A DNA stretch of 64,000 bases from Heterohyrax brucei (Eukaryota > Chordata > Mammalia > Hyracoidea > Procaviidae): positions 92,588,001-92,652,000 of the forward strand of contig CM053148.1 in NCBI GenBank assembly GCA_028571685.1. The letters run 5' to 3'. Shown piece after piece: positions 20,836 through 31,875 of the stretch; within the stretch, counting starts at the first letter, position 1, and every line of letters begins with the position of its first letter. The notes beneath the pieces are model-generated. The model saw only the letters and a list, made by a program, of their open reading frames with translations. It made no database searches and was not told the origin of the DNA. The position numbers and the translations under genes were made by a program.

Positions 20836-21028
20836 AACATGCAAACAGACACATGCACATGTGATTGGAATAAAAGTACACTTGTGTCATGCTTAGCAGT
20901 GGGATAATATCAGGAATTAAATAGCCAACAAGTACATGTATTTATTTAACAAGGGAGTTTATATACAAATTCTTTTCATTTTTGAGAATCTTAGAACAAA
21001 CACTATGAACGCTAAATTAACACATGCA
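20836..21028 (+). repeat. Unnamed direct repeat, copy 1
   Basis: Aligns with 21408-21606 along its length. The best block is tcttagaacaaacact followed by a variable base, then gctaaattaacacat. An RTE fragment lies between the copies. Confidence 0.75.
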
Positions 21029-21032
21029 GTAC

Positions 21033-21300
21033 TCTGCTGTTGGTGTTAGATACCCTTGAGTCAGTTCCAGCTGACTCACCAGCCAAGTCGGATCCAACTT
21101 ATGGCTACAGAGATGCTATAATACAACAAAACAAAACACTCTCGAGTCCTGTGCCATCCTCACAAGAGTGGGCATGCTGAAGGGCATTGCTGCAGCCACT
21201 GCGTCAATCCGTCTCCTTGAGGGACCTCCTCTTGCTGATTGCAGATCGGAGGAAAATAAAATCCTTGACAGCTTCAGTGGTTTCTCCATTTATCATGATG
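21033..21300 (-). mobile_element. RTE LINE 3' end, internally deleted
   Basis: Reversed 3' end: 'gttggtgttagatacccttg', 'acaacaaaacaaaacactct', 'gcattgctgcagccactgcg' and 'tccttgagggacctcctctt'. It then jumps to 'gtttctccatttatcatgat', which belongs several hundred bases further upstream in the LINE. About 25 extra bases containing ccagccaagtcggatcc sit inside the tail region near 21066-21092. Confidence 0.75.
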
Positions 21301-21407
21301 TTCCTTATTTATATGGAATGTTTTTACATTTGTTTTTATTTAAAAAATTTAAGCTTCCATATTTTAAGCAAGTCATCTCTCCATATACATAACAATACAA
21401 TTAAAAA

Positions 21408-21606
21408 AAAACATGTACACACATAGACACAAGCAGACACACATATGTGAATGGGATAGTACCACACTTGTGAGTGGAATAATGTTCTGAATTAAATGGC
21501 CAATAAATACATTCATTAATTTATTTAATAGGAGAGTTTATAAACCAATTCTAGCCTTTTTTGACAATCTTAGAACAAACACTGTGAATGCTAAATTAAC
21601 ACATAC
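21408..21606 (+). repeat. Unnamed direct repeat, copy 2
   Basis: Second copy of the 20836-21028 block in the same orientation. Both carry a gacacaYgcacatRtgaa-type segment and 'gaattaaatRgccaa'. Confidence 0.75.
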
Positions 21607-21613
21607 TTTTTGC

Positions 21614-21762
21614 AAAACCCTGGTAGGTAGTGCTTAAGGGCTACAGATGCTCGTCAGAAGGTCAGAAACTGAAATCTACCAGGAGCTCCTTAGAAACTCT
21701 GTGGGGCAGTTCTCCTCTGTTTATAGAGCCTCTCTGAGTTTGACTGGATGACAGTGGTTTTT
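21614..21762 (+). mobile_element. AfroSINE, short form
   Basis: 'aaaccctggtaggtagtgct' to 'gcctctctgagtttgactgg'. Nearly complete. Confidence 0.85.
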
Positions 21763-23047
21763 ACTGAAACATTAGCAACCTGGGACAAAGTGCATCTCTT
21801 GTGCAGAGGCCCTGTGCTCTGAGAAACACTGCGTATTGAAAAACGCAAGAATGTCATTGTATTTTTCGCTACCAACCAAGGGTTTGCATATAAAAGATGC
21901 TTAATCCCTGTTGCTGCCAGAAGCATTCATCAAAACCTCTTTTCCCTGACATCAAAACACCTCTGTTCAAGGTAGAAATTTTTGATCATATATAAATTGT
22001 TTTTTTTCCCCACCTGGATACACATAATTTTAGGACTGCAGGGGTAGTAAAGCTTGGTGTAAAGTAACATGCCATCCAAGTTGGGAACTAAAGATGGCCT
22101 TAGGCGAGAGAGTTGGAAGAAAGCATCTGGGGTCAGAGAGTGGGACATGATTTGTTTACTACTCAGAGCACAGGAAGGAGTCCAGTATGGTGAAGGGAAG
22201 TGGGGACTGCTGCTGACAAAGCTTAGGGGAACACTTATATAGGGGATTTCTCCCCTCCCTCTTTTTGAGCTATGTGTCCCGTGTCCTGGATTCACGGTGT
22301 CTCGTTCAGAGGTTTCTGGTGATGTGTTCTTGAGTACTGTGTGAGAAAGCTGGCCAGGCTACCTGTTATAGCACCATCATTTTTAAGGAAGGAGGAAGAG
22401 AGCATAAGCAAGACAATTTTCTTAAAGCAAAGGCTGCTGGGTAAATAGGCAGTACCACAGCCATGATGGGAACAATGTGCTATATTCCTCCATTCTTGAC
22501 TTTGTGTTTAACAAAACCTTGTGAGCCCGCTTTCTTTGTTAGGTGAATATTACCTTGCCTCCCCATGGTAAAGGCTGGAAAAATTACTTGTAGATTTCTG
22601 TGCAGATAGATCATAGGCATGTGACTGGCTTCTTGTAATAGGTCCATAGGTGAGATTTTGATTCAGAAACAAGAGTTGAGTTCACTCTATCAAAGGTGGG
22701 TGTGGAAGCATTGCTCTGTCACCGGCAGTAGCAGCAGAGGCACAGAATGTGCCATCTACTGTCCATCAGTATCAGCGCCCACTAGCCTTATAACTGGAAG
22801 CTGCAGCTATGATGTTTCTGGGGTTTCAGTGCCGTGTTGGTTCAAATTGGGTAGTTTCCATGCCTAATTGTCCCATCATCACGGAGGCAAGTTACATAAC
22901 ACCTTCTGATATATTTCTGTCTTCTGTCAATGAACTTAAACAGATCTTGCCTGATAGAAAAAACAGAGTTGTGATCATCTTGTAATCTTCACTCACTGTA
23001 CATGGAAAAAGTGCTATTCAGATGCTTATTTTTTTTTCCAAGTTGCA
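21763..23047. other. Stretch without recognised repeats
   Basis: About 1.3 kb of mixed composition. The reverse-strand frame at 21930-22295 (121 codons, S/P-rich) shows no domain and is probably chance. Confidence 0.4.
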
Positions 23048-23506
23048 CAGTCATGTTTTTGTTAGGTGCCGTCGAGTTGGTTCTAACCCATAGCGACTCT
23101 ACGCACCACAGAACAAAACACTGCCTGGTCTTGTGTCATGTCCACAATTGTTTTTATGCTTAAGCCTATTGTTGCAGCCGCTGTATCAATCCATCATGTC
23201 AAGGGTCTTCCTCTTTTTGGCTGACCCTCCACTCCACCAAGCATCACGTCCTTCTCCAGAGACTGATCCTTCCTGACAACTTGTCTGAAGTATGTAAGAT
23301 GCAGTCTCTCCATCTTTGCTTCCAAGGAGCACTCTGGTTGTACTTCTTCCAGAACAGGTAACATTTAGTCTTTCTGTGGTCCATGGTACATTGAACTTTC
23401 TACTCCAACATCGCAATTCAAAGGCATCAATTCATCTGTCTTCCTTGTTCATTGTCCAGCTTTCACATGCATATGATGCAATTGAAAATATCACTGGCTT
23501 GGGTCC
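23048..23506 (-). mobile_element. RTE LINE 3' end
   Basis: Reversed: tail 'ttgttaggtgccgtcgagtt', then the ORF C-terminal region. The reverse frame 23186-23416 reads RCWSRKFNVPWTTERLN, equivalent to RRMLNVPWTTKRTN at 41562 and related to the BovB C-terminus. 5'-truncated, with frame changes. Confidence 0.9.
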
Positions 23507-23677
23507 AACCAAAAATAAAACCAAACCCACTGCTGTTGAGTCAATTCCAATTCATAGAGACCCTATAGGTCAGAGTAGAACTGCTGTGTAGAGCTTCCAA
23601 GGAGTGCCAGTGGATGTGAGCTGCTGACGTTTTGGTTCGCAGCTGTAGCACTTAACCACTAGGCCACCAGGGTTTCT
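23507..23677 (-). mobile_element. AfroSINE, short form, next to RTE
   Basis: Reversed: 'aaaccaaacccactgctgtt' tail first, then 'gaccctataggtcagagtag', ending 'ggccaccagggtttc'. Well preserved; it marks the 5' edge of the visible RTE fragment. Confidence 0.92.
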
Positions 23678-24685
23678 GAAATCAGACTAGGTCCCGTATA
23701 TTTCTCACGTGATTTCTGTATAGTCCCAGGAAACCATCACTCTTTCTCTCTCTCTCCGGATGCTTTTAAATATGTAAATATTAAATGTTTAACATCGTAA
23801 GGGGGAAATACATATAACTGTACAGCACTGCTTAATTAGAGCTACCAACCTAGTTAAAATTTACCAAGACATAATTGTCTTTGGTAATGTTAAACCTACA
23901 AAGAAAGAAGCACATTGCATTTCTTAGTAATTATGCCAAAGAAATCTCAGGCTTCTAATCATTTGCTATGGAATGAAGTCAGCTCAGTTTGCCTAACTCT
24001 GTGTTCAATAGACAGATATGTCGGGAGTGAGAGGCAATCTACTTTTCATTCCTCTCTGGGCCTTTTAAAAACTGTTGCAGTACAATGATTTAAAAAATGT
24101 TTCCTTTGGGTCCCTAGTTACTATACTTTAAAGCTCTTATTTCTTTAAAGAGCAATAATAAGCCACAGAAAATTATTTGTAGTCTCAGATCATTTTTCTC
24201 TCTAATATGTGACTCACTCCCTTGACCTGAAGGTCAGTGGTCTTGGGTCTTTTTCAACCTATGGATGAATGAATTTTCGAGCTAAGAATCATATTATGGT
24301 AAGCATCTTTCTCCTTGAATGCTTCTCATTCAGTTTTCAGTTCTGTAATTCAGGCAAGATGAGATTAGAAACACTTTAGAAATTCTCAAAGGTTATCACT
24401 GCATGTGAGAAGAAAAATGATCTTAAAGATAGTTAAGGACTAAGGCTCATATCAAAACTAACACTTGAACTGCTCTGAGAAGCCAAATGGCTACCCAGAC
24501 ACTCCAAAGAGCAAGTAATGTAAGTCACAAGGGAGACATGATTAAATAAATCACATACATCACGGACACAGCAGTCTGAAATGTCCTTTTAGGATTAATC
24601 CACAAGTGCATATTGGAGTACTCTAGTCTTGAGGTTTAAGGCATGGAAAATGTAGGTTTTATTCCTTTTAATTTTATACAGCATT
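23678..24685. other. Stretch without recognised repeats
   Basis: A short CT-rich run lies near 23741-23757. No element or gene recognised. Confidence 0.4.
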
Positions 24686-24734
24686 GCCAAGCCAAGCCAA
24701 GTGCCATCAAGTAGTATCCGACTCATGGCGACCC
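24686..24734 (-). mobile_element. 49-bp mini-insert with (TTGGC)n tail, best example
   Basis: On the reverse strand: gggtcgccatgagtcgg, then a core ending gatggcac, then ttggcttggcttggc. Flanked by the perfect 11-bp repeat tatacagcatt (24675-24685 and 24735-24745). The core matches the last 35 bases of RTE and AfroSINE, but the tail repeat differs from both. Infer a 5'-truncated copy made by the RTE machinery. Confidence 0.8.
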
Positions 24735-24794
24735 TATACAGCATTAGTCATAATTATTTGCACTTTTAGAATAGGAAATAAATTTCTTATTTTT

Positions 24795-25515
24795 TAAGTT
24801 TATTAGTATAGAAAATGTCATGGTGCTGGGGAGTCTGATCTCCTTTAACTTCCCAAGGGAGAAGGAGAATCAAGATCAAAAGCCCAAGACTGATTTCTAT
24901 GAGACAGAGATCAGACACACTCCTGTCTTCTTTCACCAATTCTGTCACCAGCTGTCCCTCCCATGGCACTCTCTACGGCTATTCTGGGGTCAGTCATTTG
25001 TTGCAGTGCCCATGTAGAACTTGAAGACCATATTTCTAGTTATGGGGTTTATTAAGGAAATAACAGGTACAGTTAAGTTCAGAAATAATTCGAGAAATAG
25101 CTTTTGAATCAGGACAGCTGCTTTCCGACCACGCCCACAGGCCGACCTCTCTTTGACCGCTGGCATCTCGGACTGCCAACCCCTTGGTCCCTCAGCCCCT
25201 CTGCTCAGGGTCTGCCCTACTCACACAAGTATTACACAGCTCTTTAGCTTCCCCAGGGTATGCCCAGGGGCACCCCACTCTGCCAGAAAGCCTCAGCCTG
25301 AACGCAGTAAGTACACCTAGCTCCACTGCTAAGTGCCCAGAGGCATCTCATTCTACCCAGGAAGCCTACTGCTCAAGTAGGCACTCAACTGTCTCACTGC
25401 TGGGCCAGCGCATCAGCTGTAACCAGATGCCACGGACCAGGAAGTCCACTGCACTGTCTCGCATCAGTCTCCTAGTTCTGCTGCCACAGGGAATTTGCAG
25501 CTATACAGCTTTATT
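24795..25515 (-). mobile_element. Unassigned LTR-like interspersed block (probable fossil)
   Basis: On the reverse strand the block is GC-richer than its surroundings and carries AATAAA signals (near 25050 and 25505). The stretch 'ttaataaaccccataacta' recalls LTR U3/R ends. Family and limits are uncertain; it might be another kind of repeat. The 120-codon frame at 25184-25546 lies on the antisense strand and is not a gene. Confidence 0.4.
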
Positions 25516-26739
25516 TAGTGTCAAAAATAGTGATAGTGGTTTCTAATAATGCCATCTGATATTTACACATTTTCTGCCTGACAAGAAGAGCTCATTGTTA
25601 ATGTGTATACTGGTCTTTTGAAAGATGGAAAGGCATGAGATACATTTCAAAAATGAGAGACAGGCATGCCATTTTGTATAGCCTGCTCAGAATTGTTAAA
25701 TAATTTATCATTGTTAAATAATTTATAGAAACAACTAGGTGGTGAAAATAACTGGGGAATGAAACCTGTTTTTCCCTCTTAGACTACACCAACTGAGCGG
25801 CCAACAACTGCTGAGGCAAAGGTCTGGGAACTTTCCTTTTCCTGCTGTAATTTCTTTTCCACTTTTTTTTTCACAATTTTCAGTTCCATTCCCTCTTCTT
25901 GCTTCTAAATTCAAGACAAGTTCAGATATGGAGCAGTAGCTGAAATTTTATCATTTGATTATTTTTTTTACAATATCTAAAACTGTATCCTAGTCAAATA
26001 AGTTTTATGAAACCTGAAGGTATTTCACCAATTATTTGCTCATCCTCTTTAGTTATAATGTGTTTGGCGTAAAATATACAATCAATGATGGTTGACTTAA
26101 TTTGTTAGATTTACAGACATCATGTTAAATTATAATGATCTATTTTTTATGTCCTGTCCAAGGGATGCCAATTCTACATATTGCATTCCTGAGTTATATT
26201 CAGAAAATAGTCACCCGTACGACACTGAGACTGCCTTCTCTAGAGAAGTAAGCCTGTCTTCATTAAGTCAGTGTACTGGCTATGGCAGAAAATATTGTGG
26301 TGGGAAGAGGGCACAATTACTGCTTCTGCCCATAGTGGAATAATACTTAAATGTGAACTCACTCCACTGGAAAGCAAACAGACAAATAAACACACCAGTA
26401 CAAACTATATGAAACAAGAGACAGTTTGATGTCGTATCACAGGCAGTATAGGTTTGTAATCCCCAAGGGAAGAAAAATGAGGGAAGGAATTCTAGTAATT
26501 GCCTGAGATTGTCTGCCTTCAACAACATCTTGGATCTGAGTTTATATGGGATGATCCCAAGCAGAGCACAGTAATCTCTCTAGTTGAGATGACAGATGAA
26601 ATATCAGGAAGCCCAAAGCATCTGAACATTGCCAGGCAGAGGTCAGGAAAGGAGGAGATGACATTGAAAAGCAGCTTCAGAAATCTGCAAAGGATATGTT
26701 GAAGTTTTAATCTCTGATATCTGTGAACACAACTTTCTT
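25516..26739. other. Stretch without recognised repeats
   Basis: A tandem pair of attgttaaataattta lies near 25694-25728. Frames of 67-82 codons near 26122-26702 show no recognisable domain. Confidence 0.4.
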
Positions 26740-27397
26740 TGTCATGGACTGAATTGCGTTCCCCCCAAAATGTGTGTGACAGTTTGGCAAGTCCATAATT
26801 CCTGGCACTGTGTGATGTTCCTCAGTGTTGTAAGTCCTGACTCTGTGATTTAATGAGGGAGGATGGGCAGCAGATTTGTTGGTGGGGCAGGACTTCATGT
26901 GCGTGGTTGTATTGTGCGTTAAGGCAGTCTCTTGGGCTTTAAAAGAAGCCAGCAGAGAGATTGGGGCCCTCATAATAGCAAGAAGTGGAAACCTGGTGAC
27001 ATAATGGTTAAGTGCTACAGCTGCTAACCAACAAGTCGGCAATTCAAATCCACCAGGTGCTCCCTGGAAACTCTATGGGGCCGTTTTACTCTGACCTATA
27101 GGGTCTCTATGAGTCAGCATCGACTCGACGGCATTGGGGTGGGGTTAATGCCAAGAAGTAGTGCCCGGTACTGATCTTGTCCTTTGGAAAGGACCAAGGT
27201 CCCTGCACCTCTGAGGCCTCTGCTCCAAGGAAAGATTGATGACAAAGACCTTCCTCCAGAGCCCCCAAAGAAAGCCTTACCCTGGAGACGACATCCTGGA
27301 TTTGGATGTTTAGCCTATTGTGATAAAATTGAGTTTCTCTTTTTAAAGCTATCGACTTGTGGTAATGCTGCTAAAACAACAATAGATGACTAAGACA
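26740..27397 (+). mobile_element. MaLR-type solo LTR with nested SINE (fossil)
   Basis: Starts TGTCATGGACTGAATTG and ends 'gatgactaagaca', the two ends of an MLT1-like LTR in forward orientation. Same family as 4897 and 45124 (those reversed). About 500 bp once the inserted SINE is excluded. Old; no internal region. Confidence 0.7.
26987..27146 (+). mobile_element. AfroSINE inside the MaLR LTR
   Basis: Full length ('ggaaacctggtgacataatg' to 'gactcgacggcattgggg'). Flanked by 13-bp repeats aatagcaagaagt (26974-26986) and aatgccaagaagt (27147-27159), two mismatches. Younger than the LTR. Confidence 0.93.
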
Positions 27398-27448
27398 AAA
27401 TTCTTGGAAAAATTTTTCAGTGAAATTAACATCAGGTTAATTGGCCCC

Positions 27449-27490
27449 TAGGGTCGCCATGAGTTGGATGTGACTCGACGGCACTTGGCT
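27449..27490 (+). mobile_element. Mini-insert with cttggct end
   Basis: 'agggtcgccatgagttggat' then 'gactcgacggcacttggct'. Same core and tail start as the 24686 copy, forward orientation. No target duplication seen. Confidence 0.55.
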
Positions 27491-27587
27491 ATACCAGAGA
27501 AAGTTATATATGTATACATGTATATATTATTGTGTGTAGTTTTTTATACACGTGTCTTCCATATAAAGAGAGAAAGTGGGAAAGAGA

Positions 27588-27793
27588 GGAAGAGAGGCTT
27601 GGTGTACAGTGGTTAAGCACCCAGCTGCTGACTGCAAGGTAGATGAGCGACCTGAAGTCACCAGCCAATCTGCAGGAGAAACACGTGGCAATTGCTTCCA
27701 CAAAGATTACAGCCTTGGAACCCCTATGGGGGGGAGCTCTGCTCTGTCCTGTATGGTTGCTGCCAGCAAGAATTGACTTGATAGCAACGATGA
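27588..27793 (+). mobile_element. AfroSINE, long form
   Basis: 'cttggtgtacagtggttaag', long-form segment 'ggagaaacacgtggcaattg', tail 'aagaattgacttgatagcaa'. Frames on both strands here are shadows of the SINE. Confidence 0.88.
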
Positions 27794-27809
27794 GAGGGGG
27801 GGAGGAAGG

Positions 27810-27915
27810 TAGATATTTACTCATTCATTCATATTTCTCTTTCTATTTGTATTTGTTTCTATTTCTATTTCTGTGTATGTCTTTGGGGTATATATATGTA
27901 TATGTGTGTGTTTCA
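27810..27915. repeat. T/TA-rich microsatellite patch
   Basis: Repeats of tttcta and tatttg (27835-27872), then tatatatgtatatgtgtgtg (27889-27911). Confidence 0.7.
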
Positions 27916-28028
27916 GCAACTTGTAATCCCAGTAGGATTTGTTCCTGAAAATGAAGACTTCATTTTGGTTGTTACTTGTGACTGTCAACAGAGTAACTAG
28001 AAAAGTAGAAAAGTGCAGACCATAAGTT

Positions 28029-28099
28029 ATTGTTGCCCGCTGAGGCCTTCATTCCAGCTCCTAGTGACCTCACGTAAGTAGAGCTGCCCTGTGAAAGTT
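28029..28099 (-). mobile_element. AfroSINE fragment, reversed
   Basis: 'gttattgttgcccgctgagg' to 'gagctgccctgtgaaagttt': the tail half only; the head is missing. Confidence 0.65.
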
Positions 28100-28105
28100 T
28101 TGGTT

Positions 28106-28139
28106 GCTGGCCAGCCAAGTGCCGTCAAGTCGGATCCGA
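28106..28139 (-). mobile_element. 34-bp mini-insert
   Basis: gctggccagccaagtg then ccgtcaagtcggatccga; on the reverse strand it ends cttggctggccagc. Flanked by ttggtt (28100-28105 and 28140-28145). It sits just past the SINE fragment at 28029. Confidence 0.6.
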
Positions 28140-28337
28140 TTGGTTAGAACTACCATTTTTTTCTCTTCCCATCAGCTTGCTCTGTGATGTGTTCTGAACT
28201 GTGTTATATTTCTATACAGTGAGAAGTCTTGAGCTTGATGAGTAATACCCTTTAGATGTGTATGTACACTTTCCCATGCCTTTGCACAAACTGCAGAGCT
28301 GTACACTCTGAATCTAAAAGGAATAATATTAGTATAA

Positions 28338-28540
28338 CAAAAATCAGTTGGTGTTGAGTCACTTCTGACTCAAGGCCATCCCATGTGTCTCTGAGTAAAA
28401 CTGTAGGGTTTTCGAGGTTCTGACCTTTCAGAAGCAGATGACCAGGCCTTTCTTCTCTTCATTGGTTTGAGCTGGTAATATTTCAGATAGATGGATGAAG
28501 CACTTAGCTGTTTGTACCAGCCAGAGGCTCTTTGAAATTT
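28338..28540 (-). mobile_element. AfroSINE, long form
   Basis: Reversed tail 'aatcagttggtgttgagtca', long-form 'cagatgaccaggcctttctt', head near 'tgtttgtaccagccagaggc'. Confidence 0.85.
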
Positions 28541-28727
28541 GGTTATATAATGAAAAAAAAAAATAGTAGAAGCATAATATTTTTGTTGGATCATTTATTC
28601 ATTTCTCCATCATCAAATATTTAATGAGCCATCATAGCTGACAGGCTCTACTTTGGGTTCTGGGGTACAACAGCAAACAAGACAGTCCTATTTCCTGCAT
28701 AAAAATTAGGGTCTTTTGGGTATTACA

Positions 28728-28884
28728 GGAGCACTGTGCCACCATGGTGAAATATTCCACTGCTAACCAGAAGGTTGGCAGTTCAAGTCTCTCAGCTGTT
28801 CGTTGGAAATCCTGAGACAATTCTACTCCATCCTATCAGGTTACTCTGAGTCACAATCGACTTGATGTCAGCAGATGGTGGTGA
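28728..28884 (+). mobile_element. AfroSINE, short form, exact duplication
   Basis: 'gagcactgtgccaccatggt' to 'cacaatcgacttgatgtcag'. Flanked by the perfect 9-bp repeat ggtattaca (28719-28727 and 28885-28893). Confidence 0.92.
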
Positions 28885-28893
28885 GGTATTACA

Positions 28894-30320
28894 AGTGTTA
28901 GATCAGCAACTGCAAAAAATTTTAAAGTAGTTGTGGAGAAGGATAAGACTGTCATATGGAAATATATCAATAGAACACGTGCAGAATCTGAGACATTGCG
29001 CAGGATAAGTGTGTCAAAACCAATTGTTAGAGCTGTGTGACTTAGAATATGACAAGAAAACTAGAGAGTTTAAAATTGCTCCTGAAAATGATTTATTTGC
29101 AAGTTGGATCAATAAACTCGTTAATGAATCAACCAAAGCAAGAAGTAGTGTCAAATTGTATAAAACCGCTCTAACTGAAATTTGCATATTTTTTGAATAA
29201 ATAATCACAGGAAATACAACTGATAGTCAATTGTGTTAACATATTTTGCTCTTAATAAAATGCAGTATGAATGTATTTTCAAAATTCACTATCAAGTAGA
29301 TAGTTTGTCAGATGTTTTTATACTACCCAGAATAAATCTTATCTTTGCTAGACAAGAATAAGTATGGTAGTTCTTTTGTATTCTGACTTTTAAGTTCATG
29401 CCAGAAATGCTACTGAAATCAACTTCTGACTAGAAGAGATAAAATAAACTCTCTAAAGAGCTGAGCCTGTCAAAGTAGATGAAAAAAAAAAAAAGAAAGA
29501 GGAAAAAAAATCTCTCTTTGGATGCTCAAATAATAGATGTTGCATACATAAGTAAAATTCAAAAGAAGCTTCAGTTCTTCTCACATTTAAATTAGGTTTT
29601 CTTGTTCAAGCTTATGCTGGATTTCAACATCTTTACTTAGTCATCCTGGACAGAAAAATGTATTTGGATCTATAAATATTAGATTTTCATTGATACGACA
29701 CTGAATTTCTTTTCACCATAATGAGGCAAATTGCGGTAGAAAAGAGATGAATGAAGAATACTCAGGACGTGGTTGCTATGGAAACTAGCAATGTCTTTTC
29801 CTCATGATTAGACATTGAAGTAACTGATTTTCTCTTTGTCTATCTCTCCCTTTTTTTTAGTGCAGAGGAATATATCTCTGTTTTTCTTTTTTTTCTTTTT
29901 ATAGTAGCTGAAGTAATAGTCTACAGCTTCCCTTTTACACTGAGTTTCATTTGTTTCATCTCCAGAGTCTCTGAATTACTATCAGTTATATGTTTTAAAA
30001 AAAGTTGAAACCCTTTTGTAAAGTTACATGAAAAAGAAATACTCTAGGATATCATTTAGTTCCGAAGTTGTATCACTGAACTGCTTGTTTTAAGAAATAG
30101 GTAATATGAAAAATTTTGCCTTCAGGAATCAGTTTATTTTGGAATGATGATTTCTGGTCAACATGGTAAACACAGTTATTGCCATTGTACCATACATGTG
30201 AAGAATGTTGAAATGCAAATGGTATGTTCCCAATGTATTCTTGTGCAATAAAAAGTATTTTCTACTTACTGTATTTAATTAGTGTATGTCTCTGTGTGAA
30301 AATGCACATGGATGTGTATA
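28894..30320. other. AT-rich DNA with no recognised repeat
   Basis: A frame at about 29009-29200 opens with GTG, is lysine- and asparagine-rich and shows no domain. A purine-rich run lies at 29479-29512 and a T-rich run at 29878-29903. Confidence 0.4.
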
Positions 30321-30498
30321 ACCAAAAACAAAAAACCACAAGGAAAAGGAAAGAAACCCACTGCCATCAATTCTGACTCATAGTAATCCTATAGGACAGA
30401 GTAGAACAGCCCCATAGAGTTTCCAAGTTGCATCTGCTGGATTTGAACTGATGTCCTTTTTGGTTGCAACCATAGCACTTAACCACTACAATACCATA
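30321..30498 (-). mobile_element. AfroSINE, short form
   Basis: Reversed: A-rich tail (aaccaaaaacaaaaaacc), 'aaacccactgccatcaattc', ending 'cttaaccactacaataccat'. Confidence 0.9.
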
Positions 30499-31270
30499 GT
30501 GTATGTGAAAAAGTTTATTTTTAGACATATATACTTATGCAAATGTTAAACTGATGCCAATAGTTTCAAGATTTTCTGAAAAATCATATTTGGAAAAAAA
30601 TCAAATCTAATGTCAAGGCATTATTACTTGAAAATGAATAGAGAAGACCTCTACACAGAAAGCAATCTGTACAACCTTTTACATTGATACTAATGTAAAA
30701 CAAAGTATGCATTTGTACCTGTTATTTTTATATATCAGAAAGTATTCTGTGTTTCATCTTTGAAATGCAGAACATCAATGATGTATACTTTTAGAAATTA
30801 CAAATTTGATTTGGAAGTAGAAACTTATCTCCCCACCCCCGTCCTGTGAATTTTGCTTTCCAACTTTTCCATATTGTGTACACAAAATAATCAAATTTAA
30901 TTCCTCACGTGTAATCCTTCTTCCTACTTGGTCACCCATTGTTAATTGTCTCTCAAATTGTGTGTTCCAAAGTTACCTTTCTTGTAGATATTTATGTGAA
31001 TTTGGATATGTTTAAAATAATGTTCCAGAAAGACAAATTTGTTTCTAGCTAATGTATTCTTTATTCCTCGTGTAATGTATCTTAATTAAAATAATTTCAG
31101 ATGAGTTCAAAGTAGAATAAATTAGAAAGTCTGATCTTTTTCTTGTTCCTTCTGTTTCTTTTATATTAATTCAAATTAATACTTGTGTATGAAAGAGACC
31201 AAGCAATACAAAATGACTCTGAAGGTTCAATAACCTTGCAGTTATTGTCTACATTTTACTTTGTGACTAG
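30499..31270. other. AT-rich DNA with no recognised repeat
   Basis: No element or gene signal recognised. Confidence 0.4.
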
Positions 31271-31875
31271 TGTCTGGAGTCTAACAAGTCTGTGAGTGGC
31301 CATCCAAGACACTGGTCTCACGCTTTGGGCAACAAGAAACAATGAAGAAAACTAAAGATAAAGAGGGAAAGATTAGTCCGAGGGACCAATGGACTCTATC
31401 CATCATGACTTCCAAGAGAATGAATCCAGTACAAATAGATGGTGCCAGGCTACCCTCACTGACTGTTCTCACAGGGAGACAGAGCTGGAGAAAAATGTAG
31501 GAAAAGATTCTAACTCAGAAAAGAAGACTCAACTTTCTGGCCTGACAGAGACTAGAGAAACCCCAAAACTATGGCCTCTGGACAGCGCTCCAGCTCAGTA
31601 GTGAAGTCACTCCTGAGGTCCACCCTCCAGCCAAACACGGGACACCTGTGAAACAAAATGCCACTAAAAGAGTGTGCCCTCCCAGGGGCAAACAACAGAA
31701 GGCAGGAGGGAACAGAAAAGCTGGTAATAGGGAATCCAAAGTTGAGAAGGGAGACTATTGACCTGCTGTGAATTTGTTAACCAATGTCATAAAACAATAT
31801 GTGTACTAACTTTTAGTGAGACGTTAGTTTGTTCTGGAACCATTCAAATAAATTGCGATAACAAATTTAGTATAA
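31271..31875 (+). mobile_element. L1 3' UTR fragment
   Basis: Forward L1 3' end: 'gtactaacttttagtgagac' and 'tagtttgttctggaacc' near the end, 'cagatggtgcc'-type words near 31440 and 'gagctggagaaaaatgtagg' near 31480. The same 3' UTR type occurs reversed at 62008. No coding part is present. Recognised from the general L1 3' UTR pattern, not by alignment. Confidence 0.7.

Noticed and set aside
21930-22295. A 121-codon reverse-strand frame
   Set aside because: No domain, no homology I recognise, and no gene context.
25184-25546. A 120-codon frame rich in S, P and L, in GC-richer DNA
   Set aside because: It lies antisense to an LTR-like block, has no domain and no splice or promoter context.
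28600-28718. Possible ancient repeat ending (caaatatttaatgagcc, then ctggggtacaacagcaaac)
   Set aside because: Resembles a common old mammalian repeat motif, but too short and decayed for me to assign a family.
29009-29200. A lysine- and asparagine-rich frame of about 63 codons
   Set aside because: It opens with GTG rather than ATG, is AT-driven in composition and overlaps an equally long reverse frame.
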